Shown: positions 16,994 through 26,656 of the stretch, one piece after another
How the letters are laid out: the number at the start of each line of letters is the position of its first letter
Numbering within the stretch: the first letter of the stretch is position 1
Notes under the pieces: generated by a model
Seen by the model: the letters and a program-made list of their open reading frames with translations, nothing else
Told to the model about the DNA's origin: nothing
Databases searched by the model: none
Program-made: the position numbers and the translations under genes
Source: Chitinophaga vietnamensis
GTDB taxonomy: Bacteria > Bacteroidota > Bacteroidia > Chitinophagales > Chitinophagaceae
DNA: 64,000 nt
Direction: 5' to 3'
Assembly: GCF_902167635.1 (NCBI RefSeq)
Contig: NZ_CABHMS010000009.1
Location: 124,001-188,000, forward strand

Positions 16994-18334
16994 TTAGAAA
17001 CTTTTCTTCGGATCAAAATTTTCCAGCTCCTGTGCTACCGCCGTGAGGAAAGTAGCGCCCAGGGAACCATCTACGATACGGTGATCGTATGACATGGACA
17101 GGTACATCATATGCCTGATAGCGATGGAATCACCGAGTTCTGTTTCAATCACCACCGGGCGTTTTTTGATAGCGCCTACGGCCAGGATGGCCACCTGTGG
17201 CTGATTGATGATGGGTGTGCCCATCAGGCTACCGAAGGTACCTACATTGGTGAGTGTGAAAGTACCGCTCTGGGTATCTTCCGGTTTCAGCTTGTTCTGG
17301 CGGGCGGCATTGGCCAGTGCGTTCACCTGTTTGGTAAGACCGGTAAGGTTCAGCTGGTCCGCATTTTTGATCACTGGCACGATGAGGTTACCGGAAGGCA
17401 ATGCAGTGGCCATTCCCACGTTGATATCTTTCTTGATGATGATCTTGTCGCCATCCAGTGAGCAATTGATCAGCGGGAAACGCTTGATACATCTTACGAT
17501 CGCTTCGATGAACAGCGGTGTGAAAGTGAGTTTTTCGCCTTCACGTTTTTCGAAATCGCCTTTCACGCGGTCGCGCCATTTCACCATATTGGTAACATCG
17601 GCTTCGGCGAAGCTGGTCACATGCGGGCTGGTTTGCTTGCTCATCACCATGTGATTCGCGATGAGCTTGCGCATGCGGTCCATTTCAATGATTTCCACGT
17701 TGCCATTGTAGGTAGGCGAGGCCACAGTGGTGGTAACAGCGGCTGTGCGTTGGGCCGCAGCGGCGGCAGGAGCAGCAGCAACAGGCGCCGGCGTTACATC
17801 CGGGATCACCTTGCCTTCCTTACGGTCGGCCACATACTGCAAAATGTCTTTTTTGGTTACGCGGCCTTCGCTGCCGGAACCGGGGATCTTTTCGAGGTCG
17901 GCGAAGCTCACGCCTTCCTGTTGTGCGATGGTAAGTACCAGCGGCGAATAAAATTTTGCGCCGGCTCCGGAGGCCACAGGAGCGGCTTCTTCGGTACGGG
18001 AGGCCGCGGCAGGCGCCGGGGCGGAAGTGAATTTCGGTTCTGCTGCAGCAGGTGCAACAGGCGTGGAATCGGCAACAGCTGCGGTTGCGTCGGCATTGGT
18101 GTTGATACGGGCGATCACTGTACCTACCGGCACTACGTCGTTTTCGGCAAACAACAGTTCTGTGATCTCGCCCTCTGCGATGGATGGCACTTCGCTATCC
18201 ACTTTGTCGGTGGCGATTTCCAGCACGGTCTCATCTACCTTTACGTGATCTCCGGGCTTTTTATGCCAGCGCAAAATGGTGGCTTCCATAATGCTCTCCC
18301 CCATTTTAGGCATTACCAATTCTATAATGGCCAT
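16994..18334 (-). CDS. Dihydrolipoamide acyltransferase (E2) of a 2-oxo acid dehydrogenase complex
   Basis: This 446-residue enzyme is the E2 core of a pyruvate, branched-chain or 2-oxoglutarate dehydrogenase complex. An N-terminal lipoyl domain (1-78) carries the lipoylated Lys at K44 in ATDKVDSEVP. Pro/Ala-rich linkers lead to an E3/E1-binding domain near residues 128-168 (SPLVLTIAQQEGV ... GRVTKKDIL). The catalytic acyltransferase domain (about 215-446) ends with the HRIVDG motif near 419. The single lipoyl domain and the IEMDRMRKLIANHMV block fit branched-chain or generic E2 enzymes, so substrate is left open. E1 and E3 genes are not adjacent. Confidence 0.93.
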   Translation of the reverse strand: MAIIELVMPKMGESIMEATILRWHKKPGDHVKVDETVLEIATDKVDSEVPSIAEGEITELLFAENDVVPVGTVIARINTNADATAAVADSTPVAPAAAEPKFTSAPAPAAASRTEEAAPVASGAGAKFYSPLVLTIAQQEGVSFADLEKIPGSGSEGRVTKKDILQYVADRKEGKVIPDVTPAPVAAAPAAAAAQRTAAVTTTVASPTYNGNVEIIEMDRMRKLIANHMVMSKQTSPHVTSFAEADVTNMVKWRDRVKGDFEKREGEKLTFTPLFIEAIVRCIKRFPLINCSLDGDKIIIKKDINVGMATALPSGNLIVPVIKNADQLNLTGLTKQVNALANAARQNKLKPEDTQSGTFTLTNVGTFGSLMGTPIINQPQVAILAVGAIKKRPVVIETELGDSIAIRHMMYLSMSYDHRIVDGSLGATFLTAVAQELENFDPKKSF

Positions 18335-18379
18335 AAGATTGAATTGCTTTTAGTGCGCAACAAATTTAAGGGAATTGTA

Positions 18380-19627
18380 TCAATCCTCCTGTAAGATCAG
18401 TTTGCGTAGTTCGTTCATAGCGTATACGGCCGTCATCTGTGTATTGCGTTCACGGTCGTAGCGCAGGTGATATTTGATGGCGGTGGTGCGCTGGCGGCTG
18501 CCTACGGCGATCCATACCGTGCCCACGGGCTTTTCAGGCGTGCCGCCATCGGGGCCCATGATACCGGAAACGGCGATAGCATAATCTGTTTCCAGCAATT
18601 GTAGTGCGCCTGTTACCATTTCACGCACGGTAGCTTCGCTCACAGCGCCATGCGCCTGCAGCGTGGCGGCTTGCACGCCCAGCATCTTCACTTTCATTTC
18701 GTTGGCATAGGCGACAACGCTGCCTTTAAAATAGTTGGAGCTGCCCGGCACAGCGGTGATCCAGCTGGCAATCAGGCCACCGGTACAGCTTTCAGCAGTA
18801 CCTACCGTTTTGCCCCGCTCTTTCAGCAGGCCACCCAGCACTTCACCCATCGTAAGGTCCTGGTCTGCAACGGTGATATCAACAAGGCGCTCTTTCAGCT
18901 CCGTGAAATAGATGCCCAGTTCTGCCGCTGTGGTGATCTTGTCGGCGCCCTGGGCGGTGAGTCGCAGTTTCAACAGACTATAGCTGGGCAGGTAAGCCAG
19001 TTTGATATGCGGCGGCAGTTTGGCTTCAAAGTCTGTGATGCGCTCTGCCACAAAGGATTCGCCCATACCGGAAGTGATCAATGTATGATGCACTACTGCC
19101 GGCGTATTGAAATGCGCTTCCAGCCTTGGCAGCACATGGTTTTCCATGATGCCTTTCATTTCGTGCGGCACGCCGGGCATGGATACATATATCTTCCCGT
19201 CTTTTTCGAACCACATGCCGGGCGCAGAGCCACGGTCGTTGGAAAGCACCGTGCAGGATGCCGGCACCAGCGCCTGGTCTACGTTGCGTTGCAGGATAGG
19301 CAGGCCGCGGCTTTCGAACATATACAGCACCTTCTTCAGTACTTCTTCATCTTGTACGAGACGGGTGCCGAAATATTCGCAGAGCGTGGGTTTGGTGATA
19401 TCGTCGGCGGTGGGGCCAAGGCCGCCGGTGATGAGGATGATATCGGATACTGCTGCTTCTTTAGCCATCGTAGTGAGAATGTCTTCTTTCACATCGCCAA
19501 TGGCTACACGCCGGTGTACCCAGATGCCCATCGCATTGAGCTGTTGCGCCATCCAGGCGGAATTGGTATCAATGGTTTGCCCGATCAGCAATTCATCTCC
19601 AATAGTAATGATACTGGTAGTGACCAT
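18380..19627 (-). CDS. cinA: CinA family protein (MoCF-like domain plus NMN deamidase domain)
   Basis: This 415-residue two-domain protein has an N-terminal MoCF-like domain (SIITIGDELLIGQTIDTN, GGLGPTADDITKPTL near residue 68) related to ADP-ribose pyrophosphatase activity. The C-terminal CinA/PncC domain has TAESCTGGLIASWIT near 277 and VSGIMGPDGGTPEKPVGTVW, the nicotinamide-mononucleotide amidohydrolase signature of NAD recycling. Length matches full-length CinA. It lies 45 bp upstream of the E2 gene on the same strand. An AAATCCGT-type repeat precedes its start. Confidence 0.95.
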   Translation of the reverse strand: MVTTSIITIGDELLIGQTIDTNSAWMAQQLNAMGIWVHRRVAIGDVKEDILTTMAKEAAVSDIILITGGLGPTADDITKPTLCEYFGTRLVQDEEVLKKVLYMFESRGLPILQRNVDQALVPASCTVLSNDRGSAPGMWFEKDGKIYVSMPGVPHEMKGIMENHVLPRLEAHFNTPAVVHHTLITSGMGESFVAERITDFEAKLPPHIKLAYLPSYSLLKLRLTAQGADKITTAAELGIYFTELKERLVDITVADQDLTMGEVLGGLLKERGKTVGTAESCTGGLIASWITAVPGSSNYFKGSVVAYANEMKVKMLGVQAATLQAHGAVSEATVREMVTGALQLLETDYAIAVSGIMGPDGGTPEKPVGTVWIAVGSRQRTTAIKYHLRYDRERNTQMTAVYAMNELRKLILQED

Positions 19628-19629
19628 GA

Positions 19630-19716
19630 AAATATTTGCGGATTTTTTGATTTACGGATTTCTTGATTTAGAGATCGATAAAAAATCCGTCAATCAAAAA
19701 ATCCGTCAATCCATAA
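19630..19716. repeat. AAATCCGTAAAT-family repeat between cinA and the thioesterase
   Basis: Words such as GATTTTTTGATTTACGGATTT on one side and AATCCGTCAATCAAAAAATCC on the other form an imperfect inverted repeat filling the gap. It is the same family as at 8778-8866 and 23887-23950. Confidence 0.75.
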
Positions 19717-19717
19717 A

Positions 19718-20128
19718 TTATTGAAAAAATGGTTCCAGTCTGTGTTTCAACGCATCAGGAAGGCCTGCTTTCTGGCGGGTGTTCACATCCACGAATACGA
19801 GGGTGGTAACGCCTACGTTCAGCAGTTCTCCTTTTTCGTTGTATAGCTCACTGTGAAACTGTATCCGCGAGCTTTTAGGCAGCTCTTTCAGTATAGTCTT
19901 CACCGTTATGAGGTTATCATAGAATGCCGGCCGGAAATATTTTACATTCAGTTCGGCTACAGGCATCATCACGCCTTGTTCTTCCAGTTCGCGGTAGGTG
20001 AAACCCAGTTCCCGTATCGCTTCTGCCCTCCCTACTTCGTAATAGAGGCCATAGTTGCCATAATACAGGTATCCCATCTGGTCGGTCTCTCCATATCGAA
20101 CTCTTATTGTTGTTGTGCTGATGAACAT
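19718..20128 (-). CDS. Acyl-CoA thioesterase, 4HBT (YbgC-like) family
   Basis: This is a 136-residue single hot-dog domain enzyme. The active-site block RYGETDQMGYLYYGNYGLYYEVGRAEAIRELG (given here only as a landmark for residues about 9-40) carries the catalytic Asp of the 4-hydroxybenzoyl-CoA thioesterase family within TDQMG. It hydrolyses acyl-CoA thioesters in the cytoplasm. Length is normal. Family naming is secure; chain-length preference is unknown. A DoxX gene lies about 55 bp upstream on the same strand. Confidence 0.92.
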   Translation of the reverse strand: MFISTTTIRVRYGETDQMGYLYYGNYGLYYEVGRAEAIRELGFTYRELEEQGVMMPVAELNVKYFRPAFYDNLITVKTILKELPKSSRIQFHSELYNEKGELLNVGVTTLVFVDVNTRQKAGLPDALKHRLEPFFQ

Positions 20129-20182
20129 GGTTCTCGTCTTTTTTATTGCAAAAATATTGCTCTTGTCACAAAGATCAATCCA

Positions 20183-20590
20183 TTACTTGCCGATCAGTCC
20201 ATCGATAGATACTCTGCCTGGTCCGGTGAAGAGGATCACCACAAAGGCAGCGAGGTACATGACAGGCAATTCGATCTTGTCTACCGGCTGATGTGCATTG
20301 ATGATGAAGATGATCACGGACATGCAGATCACGAGCGGAATGGCCGCCAGCCTGGTCAGCAGGCCGATGATAATGAATACTGCGCAAAAAACCTCGGCAA
20401 ACACCGTCATCCCCAGTGAAGTGGTATGGCCCACATGCAGCGGATCAGGAAAGGTGCGTGCCTTGGCGGCAAAGTTGATCAGTTTAGGCCAGCCATGCAA
20501 GAGGATCAAACCGCCAAATACCAATCGTAGCACAAGCATCGAGAAGTGCACAGCGCCATTCGTAAAGCCTGCCGAAAACAGTTTTCTCAT
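20183..20590 (-). CDS. DoxX family membrane protein
   Basis: This is a 135-residue protein with four membrane segments. Typical DoxX features are LVLRLVFGGLILLHGWPKL in the first helix region and a later AEVFCAVFIIIGLLTRLAAIPL pair. I start it at the ATG at 20590 (MRKLFSAGF): the reading frame is open back to 20734, but the extra residues are basic, are not DoxX-like and run into the AT-rich promoter region of the divergent TPR gene. DoxX proteins are linked to redox or thiosulfate metabolism; the exact role here is unknown. Confidence 0.88.
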   Translation of the reverse strand: MRKLFSAGFTNGAVHFSMLVLRLVFGGLILLHGWPKLINFAAKARTFPDPLHVGHTTSLGMTVFAEVFCAVFIIIGLLTRLAAIPLVICMSVIIFIINAHQPVDKIELPVMYLAAFVVILFTGPGRVSIDGLIGK

Positions 20591-20710
20591 AGTAGGTAAG
20601 GTTTTTGCTTGTAATTTATTTTTCGCAAGATAGCTTAATCGCTTTTGCCGGTATTCCGGAGTTATCCACATCGGTTGGAAAAGCATTCTAAAAAGAAAAG
20701 ATATAACTTT

Positions 20711-20718
20711 TATATTTG
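20711..20718 (+). promoter_or_regulatory. Candidate -7 element for the TPR/beta-barrel genes
   Basis: TATATTTG fits the Bacteroidota TAnnTTTG consensus, 91 bp before the ATG of the TPR gene, within the divergent spacer. No clear -33 TTG is found at the usual distance. Confidence 0.35.
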
Positions 20719-20809
20719 CTGAAAGGCACAACAAGAGTAATCGCCCGGCCGGAAAATATTTCCGCCCGGTATTCGTTTTAATCGCATATTCAAGATATAA
20801 AGCAACAGC

Positions 20810-23800
20810 ATGCAGTTAATAAGAAAAATTATTGTTCCAGGCCATCTGTACTTATCCCTTATCGCCTTCACGGGCGCCTGTATTGCGGGAATGCCAGCCG
20901 CAAAGGCGCAACAGACACGCATCTACACAGATCCTGAGAAAACATTCAAGGACGCACAGCAATATTTTCAGCATGAAAAATATGCTGTGTCCATGCAGCT
21001 TTTCAAACAAACGATCGATAATATCGATTATTTTCACGAAACAAACCGCGACCTGGTAAAAGCAGATGCCTACTACTATTATACCATCTGCGCTCTCAAA
21101 CTGCAACAGGACAATGCGGAAAAACTGGCGCTCGATTATCTCAAGCTGTTCAACAACAACGCCCGCGAACAACTCGTCAGCTATCAACTTGCGAAATATT
21201 ATTTCCATCTCAATAAACTGAAAGAAGCAATCCCTTATTACGAAAAAGCGGGGATCGACAACCTCTCCAACGCTGAAATCGCAGCTGCGAAATTCGAACT
21301 CGCCTACTGCTATTTCAATGTGAAAGACTTTCAGAAAGCGCAGCCGCTGTTCGCCTCCATCAAGGAAATACAGGGAAAATATTATATCCCTGCGAACTAC
21401 TACTATGGCTTCATCGCCTATTACAACAAGCAGTACGGCGAAGCGCTCAACAGTTTTCAACGCGTAGTAAACGAACCGAAATACAGCAATGTGGTGCCTT
21501 ATTACATCGCTGAAATTTATTATTTCCAGGGCAAAGCCGATCAACTCATCGCCTACGGCGAGCCACTGTTGCAGAAAGGCGGCCAGTACTATGAAGCAGA
21601 GCTGAAACAACTGATCGGTAAAGCCTATTTCGAGAAGAAAGATTATAAAAAAGCATTGCCCTACCTGCAGGAGTTCCAGGATAATTCCGACGATGTGAAG
21701 AATGAAGATATCTACCAGCTGTCTTATTCTTACTATCAAACCGGCAACCTGAAAAAAGCCATCACCGGCTTCAAACAACTCAGCAGCGCCAAAGATTCAC
21801 TGGGTCAGAACTCGATGTACCTCCTGGGCGACTGCTACCTGCGCACCGGCCAGAAAGCCAATGCCCGCAACGCTTTCGCCTTCTGCGCCAATAACAGCTC
21901 CAACCCGCAGCAACAGGAAATCTCCCGTTTCAACTACGGTAAATTATCCTACGAACTGGGCTACCAGGACGCTGCCCTCACCGAACTTACACAGTTCGTG
22001 AAAACCTATCCGCAATCTGAATATAACAAGGAAGCCAGGGAAATACTGGTGAACCTGTTCATGAATACCAACAACTACAAAGATGGCCTGGCAACGATAG
22101 AGATGATCCCCGACAAGAATCCTACCGTGCTGAAAGCCTACCAGAAAGTAGCCTATGGCCGCGCCACAGAGCTGATCAACGACCAGCAACTGGCCGAAGC
22201 AGAGCGCCTGCTGGATGTAGCCATCAAAAATCCATACGATGCCAACATCAGGCAGCTGGCCTATTTCTGGAAAGCGGAGATCGCGCTGCGCCAGAACAAG
22301 ACCGACAATGCCATCACTAACCTCAACGCCTATCTGAATACTACCGCACCCGTTTCCGGTGAGGCCAACGCACAAACGGCCAGCTATAACCTGGGTTATA
22401 GTCTGCTGAAACAGAACAAATACGCCGACGCACTGCCGCATTTCGAATCAGCGGAAAGAGCCAGCGGACCTAATGCACAGCGTATCGCCAATGATGCCGC
22501 CCTGCGTGCGGCCGACTGCTACTACATGCTGCGCCAGTTCCCGAAAGCGATCGCCCTCTATGATCGCATCATCAACAACAACGAACCCGGCTCCGATTAT
22601 GCGACCTATCAGAAGAGTATCATCCTCGGCCTGCAAGGCAAACAAAGCGAGAAACTGGCCCTGCTGAAACAACTGGGCAACAAATTCCCAAGCTCCGGCT
22701 TCAACAACGAAACAGATATCGAGATCGCCAACACTTATCTCGCATCAGAAAAATACAACGACGCTATCCCTTACCTGGAAAGCGTTTTACAGAAACAGCC
22801 CAACGGCCCTAACGCGCCGCGCGCCCTGCTGAAACTGGGCCTCTGCTGGTTCAATAAAGACAATGACAGCAAAGCCCTCTCCTACTATCGTCAGGTGGTA
22901 GAGAAATTCCCAGGCGCACCGGAAGCCAACGAGGCCATGCAAAGCATCAAACAGATCTATGTGAGCCAGGGCAAAACCGACGACTACCTCGCTTTCCTGA
23001 AAGCCTCCGGCAGAACGGTGACTGCATCGGCAGAAGATTCCCTCACCTATGCCGCCGCTGAATCGCGCTTCACCAGCAACGACTGCGCCGGCGCCACCAG
23101 CGCATTCAACAGCTACATACAGAAATATCCGAATGGACAATTTATCCTCCCGGCCTATTTCTACAAAGCAGAATGTGCGTATAACAATAAAGACTATACG
23201 AACGCATTGCCGGCATATGAATTTGTGCTGTCGCGCAATAACAGCATCTACGCGGAACGCGCTGCTTTACAAGCCGCGAACATCAACTTCTACCAGGCAA
23301 AGGATTATAACAAAGCGCGCACTTACTACCTGCAACTGCAAGACCTGGCCACCAGCAAGGAAAACAGCATGGCGGCCACCCGCGGCCTGCTGCGCAGCAA
23401 TTACCAATTGAAACACTGGGATGAGGTGAGCAACTACGCCGAAATGCTGCTGTCGGGCTCCAATCTGAGTACCGACGACCAGATCATCGGGCACTTCTAC
23501 CATGCAAAAGCACAGAAAGAAAATGGCCAATACGCCGCCGCTGTCACTGAATTTAAAACAGTGGCCGGCATGACCAAATCAGAAACCGGCGCAGAAGCAC
23601 GTTATGATATTGCCGATTGCTACTTCCGCCAGGGAGAGCTGGATGCCGCCGAGAAAGCAGGTTTCGACGTGATCAAGAATACATCTTCCTACGAATATTG
23701 GGTAGCAAAAGCGTATATCCTTCTGGGTGATGTATACGCCAAACAACAGGATTATTTCAACGCCAAAGCCACCTTCCAGAGCGTAGCCACCAACTGCCCT

Positions 23801-23884
23801 ATTGCCGAGCTGAAACAGGAAGCGAAAGACAAACTCGCACAAACCGAAGCAGAGGAGAAAGCAGCGGGTAAAAAGAAGAAGTAA
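20810..23884 (+). CDS. Large secreted tetratricopeptide-repeat protein
   Basis: This 1024-residue protein has a signal peptide (ending near PAAKAQQ, residues 30-36) followed by many TPR or Sel1-like helical repeats from about residue 45 to 1010. Repeat hallmarks such as AIPYYEKAGI, AQPLFASIKE, ALPYLQEF, AITGFKQLS, AIALYDRII and ALPAYEFVLS recur at about 34-37 residue spacing. The tail is Lys-rich (AAGKKKK). It is probably periplasmic and serves as a protein-protein scaffold. The beta-barrel gene follows after 69 bp of AAATCC-type repeat and the HU/SPOR gene comes next, suggesting a conserved envelope unit. No enzyme motif is seen. Confidence 0.9.
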   Translation: MQLIRKIIVPGHLYLSLIAFTGACIAGMPAAKAQQTRIYTDPEKTFKDAQQYFQHEKYAVSMQLFKQTIDNIDYFHETNRDLVKADAYYYYTICALKLQQDNAEKLALDYLKLFNNNAREQLVSYQLAKYYFHLNKLKEAIPYYEKAGIDNLSNAEIAAAKFELAYCYFNVKDFQKAQPLFASIKEIQGKYYIPANYYYGFIAYYNKQYGEALNSFQRVVNEPKYSNVVPYYIAEIYYFQGKADQLIAYGEPLLQKGGQYYEAELKQLIGKAYFEKKDYKKALPYLQEFQDNSDDVKNEDIYQLSYSYYQTGNLKKAITGFKQLSSAKDSLGQNSMYLLGDCYLRTGQKANARNAFAFCANNSSNPQQQEISRFNYGKLSYELGYQDAALTELTQFVKTYPQSEYNKEAREILVNLFMNTNNYKDGLATIEMIPDKNPTVLKAYQKVAYGRATELINDQQLAEAERLLDVAIKNPYDANIRQLAYFWKAEIALRQNKTDNAITNLNAYLNTTAPVSGEANAQTASYNLGYSLLKQNKYADALPHFESAERASGPNAQRIANDAALRAADCYYMLRQFPKAIALYDRIINNNEPGSDYATYQKSIILGLQGKQSEKLALLKQLGNKFPSSGFNNETDIEIANTYLASEKYNDAIPYLESVLQKQPNGPNAPRALLKLGLCWFNKDNDSKALSYYRQVVEKFPGAPEANEAMQSIKQIYVSQGKTDDYLAFLKASGRTVTASAEDSLTYAAAESRFTSNDCAGATSAFNSYIQKYPNGQFILPAYFYKAECAYNNKDYTNALPAYEFVLSRNNSIYAERAALQAANINFYQAKDYNKARTYYLQLQDLATSKENSMAATRGLLRSNYQLKHWDEVSNYAEMLLSGSNLSTDDQIIGHFYHAKAQKENGQYAAAVTEFKTVAGMTKSETGAEARYDIADCYFRQGELDAAEKAGFDVIKNTSSYEYWVAKAYILLGDVYAKQQDYFNAKATFQSVATNCPIAELKQEAKDKLAQTEAEEKAAGKKKK

Positions 23885-23886
23885 AT

Positions 23887-23950
23887 ATTTTTTGATTGAC
23901 GGATTTACGGATTTTTTGATTTACGGATTTTTTGATTTAGGATTTGATTT
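23887..23950. repeat. AAATCCGTAAAT-family repeat
   Basis: Direct copies of GGATTTTTTGATTTACGG-like words fill the gap between the TPR gene and the beta-barrel gene. Confidence 0.7.
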
Positions 23951-23953
23951 AGC

Positions 23954-25606
23954 ATGAACATCACTCACTCATACAACAAGCGCCTCTTCCTGACAGCTGC
24001 GATCGGCATCGCCGGAGCCCTGCACCAGCAAGCCGCCGCACAGGAAACAACGCTGAAACAGGAAACGATCGATATCATCTCTACTTACCAGCCCAAGTTG
24101 AGAGATGCTGCCAAACTGAATCTCACGGCCTCGCTGCCGGCAGTGGACAGCTCCCGCCCTTCGCTGAAGTACCAGATACCGGCGCTCAACCTCAACTTCA
24201 TGTACCAGGCCGCTCCGCTGAAACCACTGGCCCTCGGCAAAGATTCACTGGACCTCCTGCAAAATAATTTTATCAAACTGGGATATGGCAACCTCAACAC
24301 GCCATTCGTACAAGCCGGCTTCGGCAGCGGCAGGCATGAGCAATATAACTACGGCCTCTACGCCAGCTATGTAGGCTCCAAAGGGAAAGATATCCCCGAC
24401 CAGGATTACAGCGCCCTCAACGTACTGGCCGCCGGCTCCTACCTGCTGCCTAAATTCCAGTTCAATGCCAGCCTCGCTTTCGACCGAAACAACGTTCATT
24501 ATTACGGCTACGATCATACCGGCGGCAACCTGAACAAAGATGATATCTCACAAACATTCAACCAGCTGACGGCACAGGTGAGCGCTAAAAACCGCCCGCA
24601 GAACGACTGGGCCTTTCAGTTTGAGCCCAGGGTGAAGTTCATCGCCTTCAACGATTCCTATAAACGCAATGAAAGCACCTTCATCCTGAATGTGCCCGTG
24701 AGCAAGCAGATCGTGGAAGATATCTATATCAAAGCGGAAGGCGTATTTGACCTCTCTGCTTTCAAGGAAGATAATAACCGCGTGATCAACAATAACCTCG
24801 TGGCCGTGCATCCTGCCGTGGAGATCATCAAACCTGGATTTGTGCTGCACGCCGGCGTAAATCCCACATGGACCAACGACAAGTTTTTCCTGCTCCCCGA
24901 TATCGTGAACGAATCACACCTGATCCGGAAAAAACTGATCCTGAGCAGCGGATGGATCTCTTATTTTGAAAAGAACACCTACCGCAACCTCACCAGCCGC
25001 AATCCTTTCTTCCGCGGCCAGATGGACGGTATGCTCAACACCCGCGTGGAAGAGAAATACACCGGTATCAAAGGCACGCTGGGCAGTCATTTCAACTATA
25101 ACACCAAATTCGCATCTGTTACCTGGTACAACCTGCCGCTCTTTGTGAACGACAGTCTTGACACCAAACGTTTCATGACACTGAACGAAACACAGTTGCG
25201 CGCTTTCCAGCTGCATGCAGAAGTAGGCTATATCCAGGAAGAGAAATTCCAGGCGCGTGTGAGTTTCGACTGGTACAACTATAACAAACAGGAACTGCAA
25301 CAGAAGCCATGGCACCTGCCTGCCTTCCAGGGCGACCTCTTTGCACAATATACCATCGCTAAAAAACTGCACCTGAACGCCGACCTCTTTGCCTTGAGCG
25401 GCAGCTATTACCTGCTGGCCAACCAGAAAGATTTCGGTAAAACCAGCGGCGCATGGGATATGAACGCAGGCGCCTCTTACGATATCGGCAAGCACTTCAA
25501 CCTCTGGGTGAATGCCAATAACCTGTTCAATACCCACTATCAACGCTATTACCTCTATCCTACCTACGGGTTTAATATAGTTGGTGGAATTATGGTAAAG
25601 TTCTAA
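23954..25606 (+). CDS. Outer-membrane beta-barrel protein (TonB-receptor-like barrel without plug)
   Basis: This 550-residue protein has a signal peptide (about residues 1-30, ending QQAAAQ). Alternating hydrophobic and polar residues with aromatic girdles (YGNLNTPFVQAGFG, YNYGLYASYVG, FNASLAFDRNNVHYYGY) run to a C-terminal barrel strand ending in Phe (GFNIVGGIMVKF), the classical outer-membrane insertion signal. NLWVNANNLFN-like HFNLWVNANNLFNTHYQRYYLYP is typical of TonB-dependent receptor barrels, but no plug domain or TonB box is evident. It lies just after the TPR gene, and the two may act as an outer-membrane/periplasm pair. Confidence 0.85.
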   Translation: MNITHSYNKRLFLTAAIGIAGALHQQAAAQETTLKQETIDIISTYQPKLRDAAKLNLTASLPAVDSSRPSLKYQIPALNLNFMYQAAPLKPLALGKDSLDLLQNNFIKLGYGNLNTPFVQAGFGSGRHEQYNYGLYASYVGSKGKDIPDQDYSALNVLAAGSYLLPKFQFNASLAFDRNNVHYYGYDHTGGNLNKDDISQTFNQLTAQVSAKNRPQNDWAFQFEPRVKFIAFNDSYKRNESTFILNVPVSKQIVEDIYIKAEGVFDLSAFKEDNNRVINNNLVAVHPAVEIIKPGFVLHAGVNPTWTNDKFFLLPDIVNESHLIRKKLILSSGWISYFEKNTYRNLTSRNPFFRGQMDGMLNTRVEEKYTGIKGTLGSHFNYNTKFASVTWYNLPLFVNDSLDTKRFMTLNETQLRAFQLHAEVGYIQEEKFQARVSFDWYNYNKQELQQKPWHLPAFQGDLFAQYTIAKKLHLNADLFALSGSYYLLANQKDFGKTSGAWDMNAGASYDIGKHFNLWVNANNLFNTHYQRYYLYPTYGFNIVGGIMVKF

Positions 25607-25637
25607 CTTCAACCTTCGGCAATTAAAAAATAAGTAC

Positions 25638-25670
25638 ACCCCTTGAAGCGCCGCACACGCTTCAAGGGGT
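25638..25670. terminator. Hairpin after the beta-barrel gene
   Basis: A perfect 13-bp stem (25638-25650 with 25658-25670) around a 7-nt loop lies between the beta-barrel and HU/SPOR genes. No long T-run follows, so termination may be weak or the hairpin may protect the 3' end. Confidence 0.6.
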
Positions 25671-25699
25671 CATTCAATTAAAACCGTTTCCCTTTACAC

Positions 25700-26656
25700 A
25701 TGGTCCTTCAGCAATATATCCAGGAAGTGCTCTTCAGGCAAAGAGTTTGTGTGGTCCCCCACCTGGGCACCTTCCGTATCGAGCATTTCCCGGCACAGTA
25801 TAACGTAAGCGCACAAACGCTGACCGCCCCGCGCGACCAGGTATTATTCACTCAAACCTGGCAAGACGACGGTTCCTGCCTCGAGTGGATCGCACTCAAG
25901 GAAAACCTCGTGCCTTCTGTGGCACAACGTAAGCTGGAAAAATACCTGGATGAACTGAAAGAAGAATTGAAAACAGGCAAGCCCATGATATTGCCGGGCA
26001 TCGGGCAATTACAGGGCGACTTTGCCGGCAATATTCATTTCTATGCAGAAGAATTGCCGCTAAGCCAGGATACCTTGTCGCTGCGACCTATCCGGCAGGA
26101 AGAGGCTGCACCGGCGCCCGCGCCCACACCTGCTGCACCGGCAGCCAGCATCACCATACCACCTGCGCATGCGGAACAACAGCCCCTGGAACCAATCATG
26201 ACGGAAGAAGCAGAAGAAACGCTGGAAACCATCACAGAAGAAAGCGGCTTCAAATGGTGGTGGGCAGCCGTTCCTGTAGCAGCTATCATTGGCGGACTGG
26301 CCATCTGGTGGTATGTGAGCAATCAATCCACGCCGGTGGCGATGCCTACTCCCAACACCGATACCGTGAAGCATGAAAGCCTTACCCCTGCCGACAGCCT
26401 GCAACAGGCCGACAGTACGCATGCCGCACTAACGGCAACGCCTACACTGAATTATTTTGCTGTAGTGGCCGAATTTGCTGACAGCGTCAAAGCGCTCAAG
26501 TTCGAAAAAAGGCAGAAAGGATGGGGCCGCGAAGTAGTGATGTACAAACGCAATGACCTGTTCAAGGTAGCCGTACCCCTCAGCGGTGCGGACTCTCTCA
26601 AAGCGCTGGACAGCATCAAAGCTGCCTTTGGCAATAAAGCATATCTGGAATACTAG
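25700..26656 (+). CDS. HU-CCDC81 and SPOR domain-containing protein
   Basis: This is a 318-residue protein. Residues 1-115 show the bacterial HU-CCDC81-like pattern (QYIQEVLFRQRVCVVPHLGTF, with KPMILPGIGQL later), a fold related to HU/IHF DNA-binding proteins. A Pro/Ala-rich linker leads to one membrane segment near residues 190-215 (WWWAAVPVAAIIGGLAIWWYV). The C-terminal about 70 residues (YFAVVAEFADSVKALKF ... YLEY) fit a SPOR domain, which binds denuded glycan strands at division sites. It would link a cytoplasmic HU-like domain to periplasmic peptidoglycan. Its end overlaps the stop of the convergent reductase by a few bases. Confidence 0.85.
   Translation: MVLQQYIQEVLFRQRVCVVPHLGTFRIEHFPAQYNVSAQTLTAPRDQVLFTQTWQDDGSCLEWIALKENLVPSVAQRKLEKYLDELKEELKTGKPMILPGIGQLQGDFAGNIHFYAEELPLSQDTLSLRPIRQEEAAPAPAPTPAAPAASITIPPAHAEQQPLEPIMTEEAEETLETITEESGFKWWWAAVPVAAIIGGLAIWWYVSNQSTPVAMPTPNTDTVKHESLTPADSLQQADSTHAALTATPTLNYFAVVAEFADSVKALKFEKRQKGWGREVVMYKRNDLFKVAVPLSGADSLKALDSIKAAFGNKAYLEY

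Noticed and set aside
20591-20734. N-terminal extension of DoxX to 20734
   Set aside because: The added residues are basic and unlike DoxX and would place the start inside the divergent promoter region.
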